Source of the DNA: Terriglobia bacterium
GTDB lineage: Bacteria > Acidobacteriota > Terriglobia > Acidiferrales > UBA7541
DNA: 64,000 bases
Direction of reading: 5' to 3'
Assembly: GCA_020073485.1 (NCBI GenBank)
Contig: JAIQFB010000008.1
Coordinates: forward strand, 114,541 to 178,540
Positions 63,397 to 64,000 of this stretch are shown here, piece after piece. The notes beneath the pieces are model-generated. The model ran no database searches, had not been told where the DNA came from, and saw nothing but the letters and a program-made list of their open reading frames with translations. Position 1 is the stretch's first letter; every line of letters starts with the position of its first letter. A program made the translations under genes and the position numbers.

Positions 63397-64000
63397 TCAG
63401 ATGGCGGTATCGCGCAGTTCGGCGTTATAGGCCGCCCCCAGCAGAAGAATCGTCGCCGTGAGTTGCATCCAAAGCATCAGGCCAATGGTGACTGCGAGCC
63501 CTCCGTAAATCATGGTGTAAGGCACCGCGCGAAGATAGAAACCCAGGCAAATGCTCACCATCCACCACAGCACCGTGGCGACACTCGCTCCCGGAATGAC
63601 CGAGTCCCAGGTCTGATCGCCCGGACATCCGATCCGATAGATCACGGCAAGCACAAACAATGCGATCAACATGGAGACGACGATGTACAAACCGCTCCAG
63701 ACCAGGCGGATGAGCACGGGCATCGAAGAGGTGTGCAACATCCAGTTGCGCACTTGCCTGCCAAAGACGACCAGGTTCACGATAAGGATGGACGGCACGA
63801 TGGTGGCGCTGAGCAACAGTAGCGCCCTGAGGTGCTTGACGACCCAGTCCTGTTTTTCATTTTCCCGGTACACCACCCGGAACCCTTCCACCAGGAGCTT
63901 CATCATCTGAGTCCCCGCCAGCAGCGTTCCGCCCAGTCCCAGCAAGACCCACTGCCAGGGATGCATGCTGTGCCGCGCGAGAAAACCGCTGAGAATGCTC
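63397..64000 (-). CDS. YihY/BrkB-family inner-membrane protein, N-terminus cut by window edge
   Basis: The frame is open to the right edge, so at least 200 residues are present and the start is outside. Several long membrane helices are visible, with the family's GASVATVLWWMVSICLGFYL and YGGLAVTIGLMLWMQLTATILLLGAAYNAEL near the C-terminus. An internal methionine at 63966 is not the start, because the residues before it (SGFLARHS) continue the family alignment. Function unresolved. Confidence 0.9.
   Translation of the reverse strand, partial: SILSGFLARHSMHPWQWVLLGLGGTLLAGTQMMKLLVEGFRVVYRENEKQDWVVKHLRALLLLSATIVPSILIVNLVVFGRQVRNWMLHTSSMPVLIRLVWSGLYIVVSMLIALFVLAVIYRIGCPGDQTWDSVIPGASVATVLWWMVSICLGFYLRAVPYTMIYGGLAVTIGLMLWMQLTATILLLGAAYNAELRDTAI

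Overview
The window looks like a chromosomal segment of an Acidobacteriota (Terriglobia/Koribacter-like) genome. This is inferred from GC-rich coding DNA, a sedolisin protease, an M13 metallopeptidase, a DUF1501/DUF1800 secreted pair, a carboxypeptidase-like-domain/heme/propeller protein, and two families of dispersed palindromes that are common in that phylum. No tRNA, CRISPR array or insertion-sequence transposase was found.

Layout. 1-5.4 kb: pro-kumamolisin-type protease (cut by the left edge), acyl-lipid desaturase, and a histidine kinase/response regulator pair. 5.6-16.5 kb: mostly exported proteins, including a heme-c/propeller protein, an M13 peptidase, a lipoprotein cytochrome c, an MHS-type transporter, a PVA-dehydrogenase-like quinohemoprotein and a DUF4091 protein. 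17-23.9 kb: a three-gene operon (transglutaminase+DUF2126, circularly permuted ATP-grasp+alpha-E, second transglutaminase), which is the known amidoligase/transglutaminase peptide-modification context. 23.9-31.2 kb: the MoxR/DUF58/DUF4350/DUF4129/SpoIIM/RDD cluster, probably a membrane-associated AAA-chaperone module.

32.5-43.8 kb is accessory DNA of lower GC. Its core is an integrative element bounded by a 28-bp perfect direct repeat (34920-34947 and 43749-43776). The right copy is the 3' end of the RNase P RNA gene (rnpB, minus strand, 43751-44316). The element carries a tyrosine integrase next to attR, a small helix-turn-helix protein, a HUH-type Rep-like protein with hairpins just upstream, zinc-ribbon proteins, ribbon-helix-helix-like proteins and a set of exported or membrane proteins of unknown function. 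Paired CCGTCACAA-type repeats just inside both ends look like integrase arm sites. The hairpin and T-tract that probably ended rnpB transcription before insertion now lie on the far side of the element (34801-34836).

44.7-64 kb returns to chromosomal backbone: an OmpA-like lipoprotein, NAD-dependent DNA ligase (ligA), a diacylglycerol-kinase-family lipid kinase, a YdjM-type membrane protein, an outer-membrane protein, a VTT-domain protein, a Tat-exported multicopper oxidase, a DinB-like protein, a membrane pyrophosphatase (hppA) with a long leader, a SoxC/cytochrome sulfite-dehydrogenase-like pair, the DUF1501/DUF1800 pair, a small conserved protein, and a YihY/BrkB-type membrane protein cut by the right edge.

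Most functional calls rest on motifs read directly in the translated sequence. Starts were chosen by Shine-Dalgarno position where one is visible.
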